64,000 nucleotides of DNA from Rhodospirillales bacterium (GCA_019634165.1 JAHQVT010000005.1:62001-126000); one strand, 5' to 3'; counted from the stretch's first letter, positions 26,295 through 34,237 are shown. The notes: generated by a model not told the origin, from the sequence alone. Numbers and translations: made by a program.

Positions 26295-28073
26295 GTGTTC
26301 GGCAAAAAACAAAACACTTTTATAAAAAGCGTTCTTTTTCTACCTGTGGCTGCGGTGTGTCTGTATAGTATCCCGGCCCATGCGGTATCGGGATCGTGTG
26401 GTAATCTTGCTGCCAGGAATTTTACCAGCAATAGTGTGACCGACACGGACACAATTGGGTCGCTCAGTTTTGAAGCGGGTGAGCAGATTACGGTGAACGC
26501 TTCTATGTCAATCAATATTGATGTTGAAGTCACCGTTGATGGTCAAACTCAAACTATTCTTAATAATACTTCTGGAACTCTTGTCTTTACGATCAATAAT
26601 ACTGGTTTGACTTCCATCGTCCTTAAAACGATTGATCCGACTGACCGTCCCAATGCATTTAACTGGAATCCAAGCTATACCTTTAGCTGTACCGTGAGTT
26701 CAGGTGGGTCATCCTCTTCTGACTCGGCAAGCACGGCGAGTGCGCAGCAGGCTGTTGACAAAGACGCAGGGCAGGCGCAACTGGATGTGGTTTCGACAAA
26801 TATTGGCGTAAGGATTGCGAATATCGGAAGCCCCGCCGGGATCAGCCGAAATTCTCCTTCGGGGGTTGGTCGCAGTATCCCGGGTGGAGGCGGAAATCCT
26901 GTTAACGATCAACCAAGCAACTTGTCGAATTTTGCCGGCTTTGGGGACAGCACGGGGTATAAATCACAGGGTGCTGCGTCGATCCGTGATCTTCTAATGC
27001 GTGCGTCCTTTGATACCTCTGATATGTCTTATGGCGTTGCGGGCGATGATAGTGGACCGGATGCACCTGATATTCTAAGAGCTCGAAGCGACCTATCGAC
27101 GGATCGACCGCTTACCGTATGGGGGTATGGGTCTTTTACGTCTATTGAGAATGATCGCAACAACAATGCCGGCGATTTGCGCTATGACGGTGACGTTTGG
27201 GGGTACAATCTTGGTTTTGACTATGCCGTTATGCCGGACGCCTATGTGGGTGTCTCGTTTGGCTATTCCGAGACCGATCTGACCACAACGTTTAATTCCG
27301 GCACCTATGATGAAAAGAACTTTTCAGCGACGCCATACGCGGTTTTCAATCTAAGCCAAAACTTCAAAATATCGGTTCTTGGCGGGTATAGTTTCGGGGA
27401 TCAGGATCGCGAGCGTGATGCCAATGTGACGTCCAGTACAGACACGAATATGTGGTTTGCGGCAACATCGGCCAGTTATCGGTTCCGCCCCAATGAGGAA
27501 ATTCCGCTGGATATTACAGCCAACGCAAGTCTTCTTGGGTCGCGAAAGACAACGGATGCTTATACGGAAAGTGAGGGTACTGTTGTTGACAAATCAACTA
27601 GCACGGGGCTTCAGGTCAAGCCGGGGTTTGAGGCCAGTTACCTGTTCGACCACAGCGGAACTGTGATCCAGCCTTTTGCCAAGGTTGATTTTGTCTATGA
27701 CCTTCGTGACACAACAAACGACGACAGCAATGCCTTTGATGTTGGCGGCGGTGTCAGGTTCGGGAATGCAAGTCGTGGTTTCGCAGGCAGTTTCGAGGGC
27801 CAAACCCAAGTGGAGCGAGATGATTACAGTGAATATTCTCTTGGTGGCCTGATTTCCTATGGTATTCGTGTCGACAGTATTTTTAGCAGCGGAGAAGCTT
27901 CACTGTCTCCGTATGTTAAAAGTAATTATGTCGAGGAAAGCCAGACCATCACCACCGGCATTGATTATGCCGATTCAGGTGCCACGCTTTCTGTCGCGCT
28001 GGCGCGGACCTTGGCCAGTGAGAGCAATGTCGGTTCTTCAGTTCTGTCGCTTCAGGCCAGATTGGAATTCTAA
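26295..28073 (+). CDS. Autotransporter with outer-membrane beta-barrel domain (possibly phase-variable)
   Basis: A type V secreted surface protein of about 592 residues. The signal peptide is SVLFLPVAAVCLYSIPAHA. A small disulfide-bearing passenger (two Cys about 80 apart, CGNLAA and FSC) is followed by a Ser/Gly-rich linker, then a C-terminal autotransporter barrel (about 275-592) with repeated amphipathic strands such as DAYVGVSFGYSETDL and a terminal aromatic residue (LQARLEF). There is no in-frame ATG near the N-terminus: the start must be GTG 26295 or TTG 26292, unless the G10 tract shifts ATG 26260 into frame. The stop codon lies inside a terminal repeat of the following element. Confidence 0.85.
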   Translation: MFGKKQNTFIKSVLFLPVAAVCLYSIPAHAVSGSCGNLAARNFTSNSVTDTDTIGSLSFEAGEQITVNASMSINIDVEVTVDGQTQTILNNTSGTLVFTINNTGLTSIVLKTIDPTDRPNAFNWNPSYTFSCTVSSGGSSSSDSASTASAQQAVDKDAGQAQLDVVSTNIGVRIANIGSPAGISRNSPSGVGRSIPGGGGNPVNDQPSNLSNFAGFGDSTGYKSQGAASIRDLLMRASFDTSDMSYGVAGDDSGPDAPDILRARSDLSTDRPLTVWGYGSFTSIENDRNNNAGDLRYDGDVWGYNLGFDYAVMPDAYVGVSFGYSETDLTTTFNSGTYDEKNFSATPYAVFNLSQNFKISVLGGYSFGDQDRERDANVTSSTDTNMWFAATSASYRFRPNEEIPLDITANASLLGSRKTTDAYTESEGTVVDKSTSTGLQVKPGFEASYLFDHSGTVIQPFAKVDFVYDLRDTTNDDSNAFDVGGGVRFGNASRGFAGSFEGQTQVERDDYSEYSLGGLISYGIRVDSIFSSGEASLSPYVKSNYVEESQTITTGIDYADSGATLSVALARTLASESNVGSSVLSLQARLEF

Positions 28074-28340
28074 AGCGTTTTGCGTTTAATCTGCTCCATT
28101 CTGTGTGCTTTTGGCGTGTCGTTTGGCAAGGGGCAGCGTGCAGATTGATGCGGCGTATCGGTCAAACGGTGTAACGCCGCGAAACGCCGCCAAAAGCAAA
28201 CCCTCCGGGCCGGGATAACCTTCCGCCCCGCAGCGTCAAGCGCCTTGAACGTAGCCCCGGCTGCGTCCGGAGGCCCTTTCCTCGCCGGACAGAAGGTTAT
28301 CTCCGGCAAAATGGTGAAGATTAAACGCGACTTGCTCTAA
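28071..28340. mobile_element. 270-bp MITE/REP-like element between convergent genes
   Basis: Imperfect terminal inverted repeats (17 of 22 positions) lie at 28071-28092 (TAAAGCGTTTTGCGTTTAATCT) and in complement at 28318-28339. Inside is a second inverted repeat, GCCGGGATAACCTTC at 28209-28223 against 28292-28307, with one bulged base, enclosing about 68 bp of GC-rich DNA. The ends coincide with TA dinucleotides. The left repeat contains the TAA of the autotransporter gene and the right repeat the TAG of the collar gene. It encodes no protein. The mobile origin is inferred from structure only. Confidence 0.55.
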
Positions 28341-29239
28341 GGGCGTGGTGGATAAATACCATCGACCATGATTATCCAATTGAGACCGAGTTGGGGCGGC
28401 AATTTGTTTATTGTCGCGTTTGAAGTTCCAGCATTAGAAACTGAAACGGTACCTCCTGCCGCAGAAGATATATCGACATTGAGGTTAAAATCCGGGTCGG
28501 GAACCTCGACGTTGAGACCGGCTGTTGCTGCATATCCGGTGAGCGATACTGACAAGCCACTTGTGTCGACATTAAATGCGCTGCCATCCACTGTTTTACC
28601 CGTAGAAGGAACATCGCCGGAAACCGAGACATGACCTGCTGCGACTTCACCAGATGAGGGTGCGGTATCAAATATGTCTACCGGATTTCCTGCAACATTT
28701 GGTCGGGCCAGAGCCCCATTGTTCTGGGGGACAGCTAACGCGCCGTTGTTGTTATTGACATAAGCGTTTCCATTCAGGGTCACGGGAGTTGTTCCTGTTA
28801 CGGGAGCCGTGCCGTTAATTGATGCGGTGCCGGACAAAGTGCTGGTTGCAATGTTGAGGTTTGCATTGCTCGAGATCACGCCTGCTTCACTGGTTATAGT
28901 TCCTGTGACCGGATATGTTCCTGCTGAGCCTGATGGAGTGAATACAGCCTCGTGATAATGCTCTGGTAAAGGCACGATGGAAGTTTCCGTGCCACGCAAT
29001 TGTCCACGTAAGACATCTGTCAAACCTGGACCCTGACCTGTGCCCACCGCCGTTCTGCCCCGCATGTCGGGTAACCCAAATGTCTGTCGACCATCCCCAC
29101 CGAATGTGTTGCTAATAAGGGAATAGAGAGCCTGATAATCATCAATCAAAACAAGTTGGCCATAGCAAAATGCAGTGTCGCGGGGGGCAAAAGTTGCTGC
29201 GGTGCAGCTCATCGTTGCAATGTAGCTATCTGGTCCCAT
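28337..29239 (-). CDS. Tail-collar domain protein (microcystin-dependent-protein-like)
   Basis: A 300-residue protein. The N-terminal collar domain (about 1-95) has FAPRDTAFCYGQLVLIDDYQALYSLISNTFGGDGRQTFGLPDMRGRTAVGTGQGPGL-type residues and the LPEHYHEA metal-site motif. The remaining 200 residues are Ser/Thr/Gly/Asn-rich, beta-repetitive and poorly conserved, like a fibre or adhesive stalk. It has no signal peptide. A strong AGGAGGT ribosome binding site precedes the ATG. It lies 54 bp after a PRMT-like methyltransferase gene on the same strand. No other phage gene is nearby. Confidence 0.8.
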   Translation of the reverse strand: MGPDSYIATMSCTAATFAPRDTAFCYGQLVLIDDYQALYSLISNTFGGDGRQTFGLPDMRGRTAVGTGQGPGLTDVLRGQLRGTETSIVPLPEHYHEAVFTPSGSAGTYPVTGTITSEAGVISSNANLNIATSTLSGTASINGTAPVTGTTPVTLNGNAYVNNNNGALAVPQNNGALARPNVAGNPVDIFDTAPSSGEVAAGHVSVSGDVPSTGKTVDGSAFNVDTSGLSVSLTGYAATAGLNVEVPDPDFNLNVDISSAAGGTVSVSNAGTSNATINKLPPQLGLNWIIMVDGIYPPRP

Positions 29240-29293
29240 GACGTAATACCTCCTATGAGAAGCTCAGGGTCATTTTAAAACGGGAAGTCACGA

Positions 29294-30220
29294 TCAATTC
29301 TTCATCCAGCGAAGTGACCAGTTTAGACTGTGTTGGCGACGGCCTGTATCGACTGCGACAGTCACAATGTCGTTGGCCTTAACTGGTGTTGGGTCCCCTA
29401 TTGTGAAGATGGCGCAAGACCATGATGGTCTGCTTTGCCCGGGGTAATTGACAATTTTTAGCTCGGCATCGATAGCCGGTGCCATATCGGCCTCGAACCA
29501 CAAAACAAACGACCTTAACGTTCCGGGGCGATCGATAACCAGATTGATCTTGAGAGGGTCTGCAGCCGGGACTTCTGTCATGCCGATCACGACTTCATCC
29601 AATATAGCGGGAGAACCCAGCGGAACGAAATCGGTTTCCGGCATTCGGAAGGCCATGTTGTTGTCACCCGGAAGGTTTTTCAGAACCGACCAGTCGAAAT
29701 CGGCGATGACTGAACTGGAGTGCAAGGCATGTGTTAAGTGACTAAAGTCAGATGGGGCAATCATTGCGCGCACGGTATGCGGGATGGCGATGCCGTCAAG
29801 CTTCAGGTTGTTGCGTGCAAAGGTACCAGCCAAATTCTGGATCTGCTCGTCCACACCGGTTGTTCCCATTGTCTCCGTGACCAGAACATCCACTTTTTCA
29901 GGTAGCCGAATCATCTCGGCGTCACCGACAACAATTTCGATTGTGTCGCTGTACCCGTTGGCTGCAATATTTTGACGGGCCAACTCTGCTGCCTCGGGAA
30001 CACGTTCAATGGCATAGACTTTTTTTGCCCCGGCACGCGCGGCAAAAAGAGCGAGCACCCCCATTCCGGTTCCAACATCGGCAACAATGGTTTCGGAAGT
30101 GACAAGTTTTTCAAGTGCTGTCCGATAGGCCTGCATGCGTTGGTTGTCTTGCAGCATGTTGCTGAAGGCGTTTGCATGGCCGTGCAACGACATGGGCTTT
30201 GTTTGAGCCGAGAAATTCAT
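29294..30220 (-). CDS. Protein arginine methyltransferase-like SAM-dependent enzyme
   Basis: A 308-residue enzyme. SAM motif I is DVGTGMGVLALFAARAGAKKVYAIE (about 48-72). The TETMGTTGVDEQ segment carries Glu116 and Glu125, nine residues apart, the same spacing as the double-E loop that holds substrate arginine in eukaryotic PRMTs. A C-terminal beta-barrel-like half follows, ending HSLNWSLRWMKN, where a THW-like loop is expected. It is first in an apparent operon with the collar-domain protein. The target is unknown; modification of the neighbour is a reasonable guess. Confidence 0.75.
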   Translation of the reverse strand: MNFSAQTKPMSLHGHANAFSNMLQDNQRMQAYRTALEKLVTSETIVADVGTGMGVLALFAARAGAKKVYAIERVPEAAELARQNIAANGYSDTIEIVVGDAEMIRLPEKVDVLVTETMGTTGVDEQIQNLAGTFARNNLKLDGIAIPHTVRAMIAPSDFSHLTHALHSSSVIADFDWSVLKNLPGDNNMAFRMPETDFVPLGSPAILDEVVIGMTEVPAADPLKINLVIDRPGTLRSFVLWFEADMAPAIDAELKIVNYPGQSRPSWSCAIFTIGDPTPVKANDIVTVAVDTGRRQHSLNWSLRWMKN

Positions 30221-30375
30221 ATTTCAGTCCCTTTTGGGGATAGGTTCAATATAAGAAAAATATACTGTATTGCAGATGCTTGTGGTTGTGGAGTGGTAAA
30301 TTTTTGCACGGTATCTTTATAGATTACGCTTCTGGTGTAATTGGTGTGTTTTCCCGCTGTGCGTATTAAGGTGCT

Positions 30376-31071
30376 TTAGAAGAACGTCGCGATTTCCGAA
30401 AGGTCTTTTTTCTCGGTCGCGTGGGCAGGGATGGTGGCATCTGCTGCCGGGTATCCGGTGACCAGAAGGATATAGGGTTTGTTATGATCGGGCCTGCCGC
30501 AAATGTTGGTCAGGAAGCTCATGGGGTTTGGCGTATGGGTCAGTGTTGCCAAGCCCGCACGGTGAAGGGCTGCGATCAGAAAGCCCGTCGCGATGGAAAC
30601 GGATTCCGGCACGTAATAGTTTTTGCGAAGCTTGCCATCGGGTGATGTGCTTTTGCGTTCGCCAAAAATACAAATCAACCAAGGGGCTGTTTCAAGGAAA
30701 GGTTTACTGTCATCCGTGCCAAGCGGTTTAAGCGCATCAAGCCATTCTTCGCCGCCGCGGCCTTCGTAAAAGGCACGTTCTTCTTCCTCGGCGGCATCAC
30801 GGATTTTCTTTTTCATAACCGGATCGCCAATGACCGAGAAATGCCACGGTTGATGGTTGGCCCCATTCGGTGCGGTTCCGGCAGCGCGGATGCAGGTTTC
30901 AATAATGTCACGTGGAACCGGGCGATCAGAAAAGTCACGCACGGTGTGGCGTGTTTTGATCTCGTCATAGAAACCTTGTGCACGGGCGCGCATTTCCGTC
31001 ACGTCATATTCCCGATAATCGGGAAGGGGAATGGGCAGGAATTCGGTGGTGAGGGGCTTGGACGATGGCAT
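30376..31071 (-). CDS. Nitroreductase family protein (iodotyrosine-deiodinase-like subgroup)
   Basis: A 231-residue FMN-dependent oxidoreductase. [45 protein letters not shown] residues form the FMN-binding N-terminal region. The [19 protein letters not shown] lid segment and [10 protein letters not shown] are typical of bacterial iodotyrosine-deiodinase-like flavoproteins. The start lies 29 bp from an FCD-GntR palindrome at 31100-31112, so it is probably repressed by the neighbouring regulator. Physiological substrate unknown. Confidence 0.88.
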   Translation of the reverse strand: MPSSKPLTTEFLPIPLPDYREYDVTEMRARAQGFYDEIKTRHTVRDFSDRPVPRDIIETCIRAAGTAPNGANHQPWHFSVIGDPVMKKKIRDAAEEEERAFYEGRGGEEWLDALKPLGTDDSKPFLETAPWLICIFGERKSTSPDGKLRKNYYVPESVSIATGFLIAALHRAGLATLTHTPNPMSFLTNICGRPDHNKPYILLVTGYPAADATIPAHATEKKDLSEIATFF

Positions 31072-31099
31072 GACGCTTCCTGATATTTTGTTTTGTTAA

Positions 31100-31112
31100 A
31101 TTGTCAGACAAT
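31100..31112. promoter_or_regulatory. GntR/FCD operator upstream of the nitroreductase gene
   Basis: ATTGTCAGACAAT is a perfect palindrome fitting the FadR/FCD-type rule TNGT-N3-ACNA. An identical copy lies at 32102-32114 beside the regulator gene. Confidence 0.75.
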
Positions 31113-31309
31113 CCTATTGGCGCATATGGGCTGCGGCAAGTGTGAATTTGCGATCGGCAGTGTGGGGTTGAACCCAATCTGACCCCGGCTTTCAAGATTG
31201 AAGCGGGATCAGAGCCAGCCGGTAAAAGTCAAGATTCCGGGCCAATCGTTGGGCGGGTGATTGTGTGTTCCGCATTCTGTATTCTGCGTTCGGTATGATT
31301 GGCGCGGGT

Positions 31310-31999
31310 TTAAGAGGCTGCTGGGGCAGGGGCCGCAAAATGGTCATCAGACAGCGATTGGACCAACTGGCGGGATTGATCAACATGGTCAATCATGATG
31401 CTTTCAGCCCGTTTGGCATCGCCACTTCGAACTGCATCAACCAGTGCCCGGTGGGCGGCATTGGTGCCCAACACCTTTTCATCGGCGACCAGAACGCGAA
31501 ATTGCAGCCAATAGACATTGTTTGCAATCCGACGGAGTTGTTCGCGCAACAGCGCGTTTTTACTGACATCGGCAAACAGCATATGGAAGGCAAGGTTGTG
31601 GCGTGACATCGCGTTAAGGTCACGGTTTGCTTCGGCTTCATCAAGGGCGGCCTGAATGTCTTCAAGCGGTTTGATGTTGGCGGTGATAAGCGGCGTTGAA
31701 AGCCGCACAGCCAGGCCTTCGAGTGTTGCGCGCACGGTAAAGAGATCATCGACGTCGCGGCGGGTCATGTGCCGGACATTAACCCCGCGATAGGGTTGGG
31801 ATTGCAGCAATCCATCAGAGCAAAGCTGGCGAAAAGCTTCGCGGACGGAAGGGCGACTGACATTTAGCTTTTTGGCGAAATCAATTTCGGTCAAACGTTG
31901 CGCCGGGGCCAAACGACCTTCGCGGATCGCATTGGTGATGGCGTCGGTGATCTGAGAGACCGTGAGCGTGTCAGAGGTTTGGTTGTTGATCTGCGACAT
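31310..31999 (-). CDS. GntR family regulator, FCD (FadR C-terminal) type
   Basis: A 229-residue regulator. The N-terminal winged helix (about 15-80) contains LAPAQRLTEIDFAKKLNVSRPSVREAFRQL, and the wing ends LQSQPYRGVNVRHM. The C-terminal FCD helical domain (about 85-215) has LFTVRATLEGLAVRL, then His residues in NLAFHMLFADVSKN and NAAHRALVDAVRSGD that usually bind a metal and carboxylate ligand. Identical palindromes flank it near the nitroreductase and its own start, indicating autoregulation and control of the neighbour. Confidence 0.92.
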   Translation of the reverse strand: MSQINNQTSDTLTVSQITDAITNAIREGRLAPAQRLTEIDFAKKLNVSRPSVREAFRQLCSDGLLQSQPYRGVNVRHMTRRDVDDLFTVRATLEGLAVRLSTPLITANIKPLEDIQAALDEAEANRDLNAMSRHNLAFHMLFADVSKNALLREQLRRIANNVYWLQFRVLVADEKVLGTNAAHRALVDAVRSGDAKRAESIMIDHVDQSRQLVQSLSDDHFAAPAPAAS

Positions 32000-32303
32000 A
32001 TATCACTCGATTGAGATGTGTCATTGCGCGGCTGCGAAGGATGGGGGTATCACAGTGCTAGATTGTCTTGCCAAGTTAGGGTGCTGTCCTTAATTTGCAT
32101 GATTGTCAGACAATATTCTACATTTATTTTGTATGAATTTGTGTAAATTACACAAAATTACAAGAAATACGGATTGTTTTCTTGCGATATACGCATGACT
32201 CATGTTAAATCGCGCCAACTTGGCATGGACGGCGTGCCGGGATATATCCGTGTTTCCCGCCACGGTCCAACACACAGACAGACAAACGGATTGATGTAGC
32301 GTT
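32000..32303. other. 304-bp divergent intergenic region between the GntR gene and fpr
   Basis: Gene-free and AT-rich around 32100-32180 (TTACACAAAATTAC-like). It holds the second FCD operator and must contain the promoters of both genes. No RNA gene is recognised. Confidence 0.6.
32102..32114. promoter_or_regulatory. GntR/FCD operator between the regulator gene and fpr
   Basis: ATTGTCAGACAAT, identical to the copy at 31100-31112. It is 103 bp upstream of the regulator start and 190 bp upstream of fpr. A related half (ATTGTC) lies at 32071-32076. Confidence 0.75.
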
Positions 32304-33080
32304 ATGGCCAAAAATTTAAATGAAGAAACCGTCACATATGTCCACCACTGGACTGACACCCTCTTCACGTTCAAAACCACCCGCGATCCGGGCTTCCGGT
32401 TCATCAATGGTCAGTTTGCGATGATCGGACTTGAGGTCGAAGGCAAGCCGCTTTTGCGCGCCTATTCGATGGTCAGTGCGAACTATGATGAAGAACTTGA
32501 ATTCTTCTCGATCAAGGTGCCAAACGGTCCGCTGACATCGCGTTTGCAGCATGTCAAAGTTGGCGACAAGATCCTTGTTGGCCGCAAGCCAACCGGAACT
32601 TTGATTCATGACAACCTGTTGCCAGGCAAGAATTTGTGGTTGCTGTCGACCGGAACCGGTCTGGCGCCATTCATGAGCGTGATCCGCGATTACGAAACCT
32701 ATGAGCGTTATGACAAGGTCATTCTTGTTCATGGTTGCCGCGAAGTTCGCGAACTGGCCTATCAGGAATTCATCCACAGCGAGCTGCCAAACAACGAATT
32801 CTTCGGCGAAGATGTGCAGAACAAGCTTCTGTATTACCCGACCGTCACCCGTGAAGAGTTCAAAAATCAGGGCCGCATCACTGAACTGATGAAATCGGGC
32901 AAGCTGTATGAAGACCTTGGTTTGCCAAAACCGTCATTGGAAAATGATCGTTTCATGCTGTGTGGCAACCCGGAAATGATCGCTGATACGCGTGAAATGC
33001 TGATCGAATGGGGGGGCAAAGAAGGCAACATGAACGAGCCGGGCCACTTCGTCATTGAGAAGGCCTTCGTCGAGAAATAA
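32304..33080 (+). CDS. fpr: Ferredoxin-NADP(+) reductase
   Basis: A 258-residue flavoprotein exchanging electrons between NADPH and ferredoxin or flavodoxin. FAD binding is seen in LRAYSMVSANYDEELEFFSIKV (RxYS), the NADP site in LLSTGTGLAPFMSVIRD and LVHGCREVRELAYQ, and the C-terminus ends FVIEKAFVEK, as in bacterial subclass enzymes. Stand-alone gene followed by a strong terminator. It may share FCD-GntR control. Confidence 0.95.
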   Translation: MAKNLNEETVTYVHHWTDTLFTFKTTRDPGFRFINGQFAMIGLEVEGKPLLRAYSMVSANYDEELEFFSIKVPNGPLTSRLQHVKVGDKILVGRKPTGTLIHDNLLPGKNLWLLSTGTGLAPFMSVIRDYETYERYDKVILVHGCREVRELAYQEFIHSELPNNEFFGEDVQNKLLYYPTVTREEFKNQGRITELMKSGKLYEDLGLPKPSLENDRFMLCGNPEMIADTREMLIEWGGKEGNMNEPGHFVIEKAFVEK

Positions 33081-33104
33081 TCCGACGATGTAATCTAATT
33101 ACAC

Positions 33105-33136
33105 AAGGGCGCAGTCAGATGGCTGCGCCCTTTTTG
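33105..33136 (+). terminator. Rho-independent terminator after fpr
   Basis: AAGGGCGCAG pairs perfectly with CTGCGCCCTT around an 8-nt loop, followed by TTTTG. Confidence 0.9.
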
Positions 33137-33153
33137 TTGGGTTGGTTCAGGCC

Positions 33154-33498
33154 TTAGTAAAGACGCGCGCCATTGGGCACATCCTGATCCGGGCGGATCA
33201 AAACGATGCCTTTGTCGTCTTGCCCATCGGGAAAGCCAAGGCACAAGAATTCGGACATGAAGGGTCCGACCTGTTTTTTCGGGAAATTGACCACACCTGC
33301 GACCTGACGCCCGATCAGTTTTTCGGGTGTGTAATATTTGGTGATCTGGGCGGATGTTTTTCGGGTGCCAATTTCCGGACCAAAATCGACCCACAATTTA
33401 AGTGCGGGGCGGCGTGCTTCGGGAAATTCCTGTGCGTCTATGACGGTGCCAACCCGGATATCGACTTTTAAAAAATCATCGAAACTGATTTCGCTCAT
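33154..33498 (-). CDS. csaA: tRNA-binding domain protein, CsaA type
   Basis: A 114-residue homodimeric OB-fold protein related to the C-terminal domain of MetRS. KVDIRVGTVIDAQEFPEARRPALKLWVDFG is the family signature. The VNFPKKQVGPFMSEFLCLG segment and the C-terminal LIRPDQDVPNGARLY complete the fold. CsaA proteins are reported as chaperone-like or tRNA-binding; the exact role is uncertain. Confidence 0.92.
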   Translation of the reverse strand: MSEISFDDFLKVDIRVGTVIDAQEFPEARRPALKLWVDFGPEIGTRKTSAQITKYYTPEKLIGRQVAGVVNFPKKQVGPFMSEFLCLGFPDGQDDKGIVLIRPDQDVPNGARLY

Positions 33499-33591
33499 GA
33501 TGTGTTCTCCTTGTTATGGAAGAAAACCTAGTGCGATCTCATGGTCTTGAGAAGCCCAAAGCGAATGCGTGGGGCAAAGATTGGTTGGGCA

Positions 33592-33625
33592 AAAGAAAAA
33601 TGGCAGGACTTTGCAGCCCTGCCAT
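33592..33625 (-). terminator. Rho-independent terminator after phaP
   Basis: On the minus strand ATGGCAGG pairs with CCTGCCAT and is followed by a T-rich run. It lies 35 bp after the phasin stop codon. Confidence 0.8.
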
Positions 33626-33659
33626 CAAGTAGATCACGGGAATGTATCAGCCTAAGCTG

Positions 33660-34112
33660 TTACTTCGCTGCTGCGCTCTTTTCGATTGCAGTTTTGAACT
33701 CGTCGAGAGATTCGGTAAAGCGTGTCTGCAGAAGAGAAAGTGCTTCTTCCTGAGACTTGCTTACCAGACCAGAAAGTTCCTTGGCGTTCGAAAGTGCTTC
33801 TTCGTAAGCAGTTTTCGCGACTTCGGCCTGCTTTGCAGCAGACGCCATCGGGTCCTCAGCGGAAGTAGCAGCAAAATCTTTGCCCTGTGTCTGGACTTTG
33901 TCCAACAGCGACTTGAAGATTTCACTCTGGCGCTGAGCAACAGCCTGGAAACCATCGAAGGCTACCTTGTTGGCTTTGGTCAGGGCTTCAACGTTTTTAC
34001 GCTGGAAAGCCATCATCTCGTTCACGTCAACACCCGGAATTTTGAAATCCGTGGTGAATTTGGTGAAGTCGACATCAAAGAACGGGTTAGTAGCCTTTTT
34101 AGCGGCGGTCAT
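33660..34112 (-). CDS. phaP: Phasin (PHA granule coat protein)
   Basis: A 150-residue amphipathic helical protein that coats PHA granules. The ATG complement of 34110-34112 has a GGAG ribosome binding site; an upstream in-frame ATG at 34139 is less likely. The phasin_2 pattern is clear: FQRKNVEALTKANKVAFDGFQAVAQRQ, then a region of heptad-like Ala/Lys/Glu repeats, ending IEKSAAAK. It lies far from phaABC, but two PhaR-like sites upstream tie it to that regulon. Confidence 0.92.
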   Translation of the reverse strand: MTAAKKATNPFFDVDFTKFTTDFKIPGVDVNEMMAFQRKNVEALTKANKVAFDGFQAVAQRQSEIFKSLLDKVQTQGKDFAATSAEDPMASAAKQAEVAKTAYEEALSNAKELSGLVSKSQEEALSLLQTRFTESLDEFKTAIEKSAAAK

Positions 34113-34160
34113 GGTTTGCACTCCATTTACAATTTGCAACAGGTATGGAATGAGGCGCTA

Positions 34161-34176
34161 TTGTGCGCCGCACAAA
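34161..34176. promoter_or_regulatory. PhaR-type operator 1 upstream of phaP
   Basis: TTGTGCGCCGCACAAA has TGC-N3-GCA with symmetrical TTG and CAA flanks. It lies 49 bp upstream of the phaP start. Confidence 0.6.
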
Positions 34177-34220
34177 TTCAACTGCAATATGCCGGAATGA
34201 ATGGAAATCGTCAAGAATTA

Positions 34221-34237
34221 TTTTGCACCGCACAAAA
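34221..34237. promoter_or_regulatory. PhaR-type operator 2 upstream of phaP
   Basis: TTTTGCACCGCACAAAA has the same TGC-N3-GCACAAA arrangement as operator 1 and the copy at 17756. It is 60 bp from operator 1, so cooperative binding is possible. Confidence 0.6.

Noticed and set aside
26295..28073. Autotransporter as a frameshifted pseudogene
   Set aside because: The frame is open for over 590 codons with an intact signal peptide and barrel; only the start context is odd, and the G10 tract explains this better.
28337..30220. Prophage remnant
   Set aside because: Only the collar domain is phage-like; there is no integrase, capsid, terminase, tail tube or att site, and collar domains occur in non-phage bacterial proteins.
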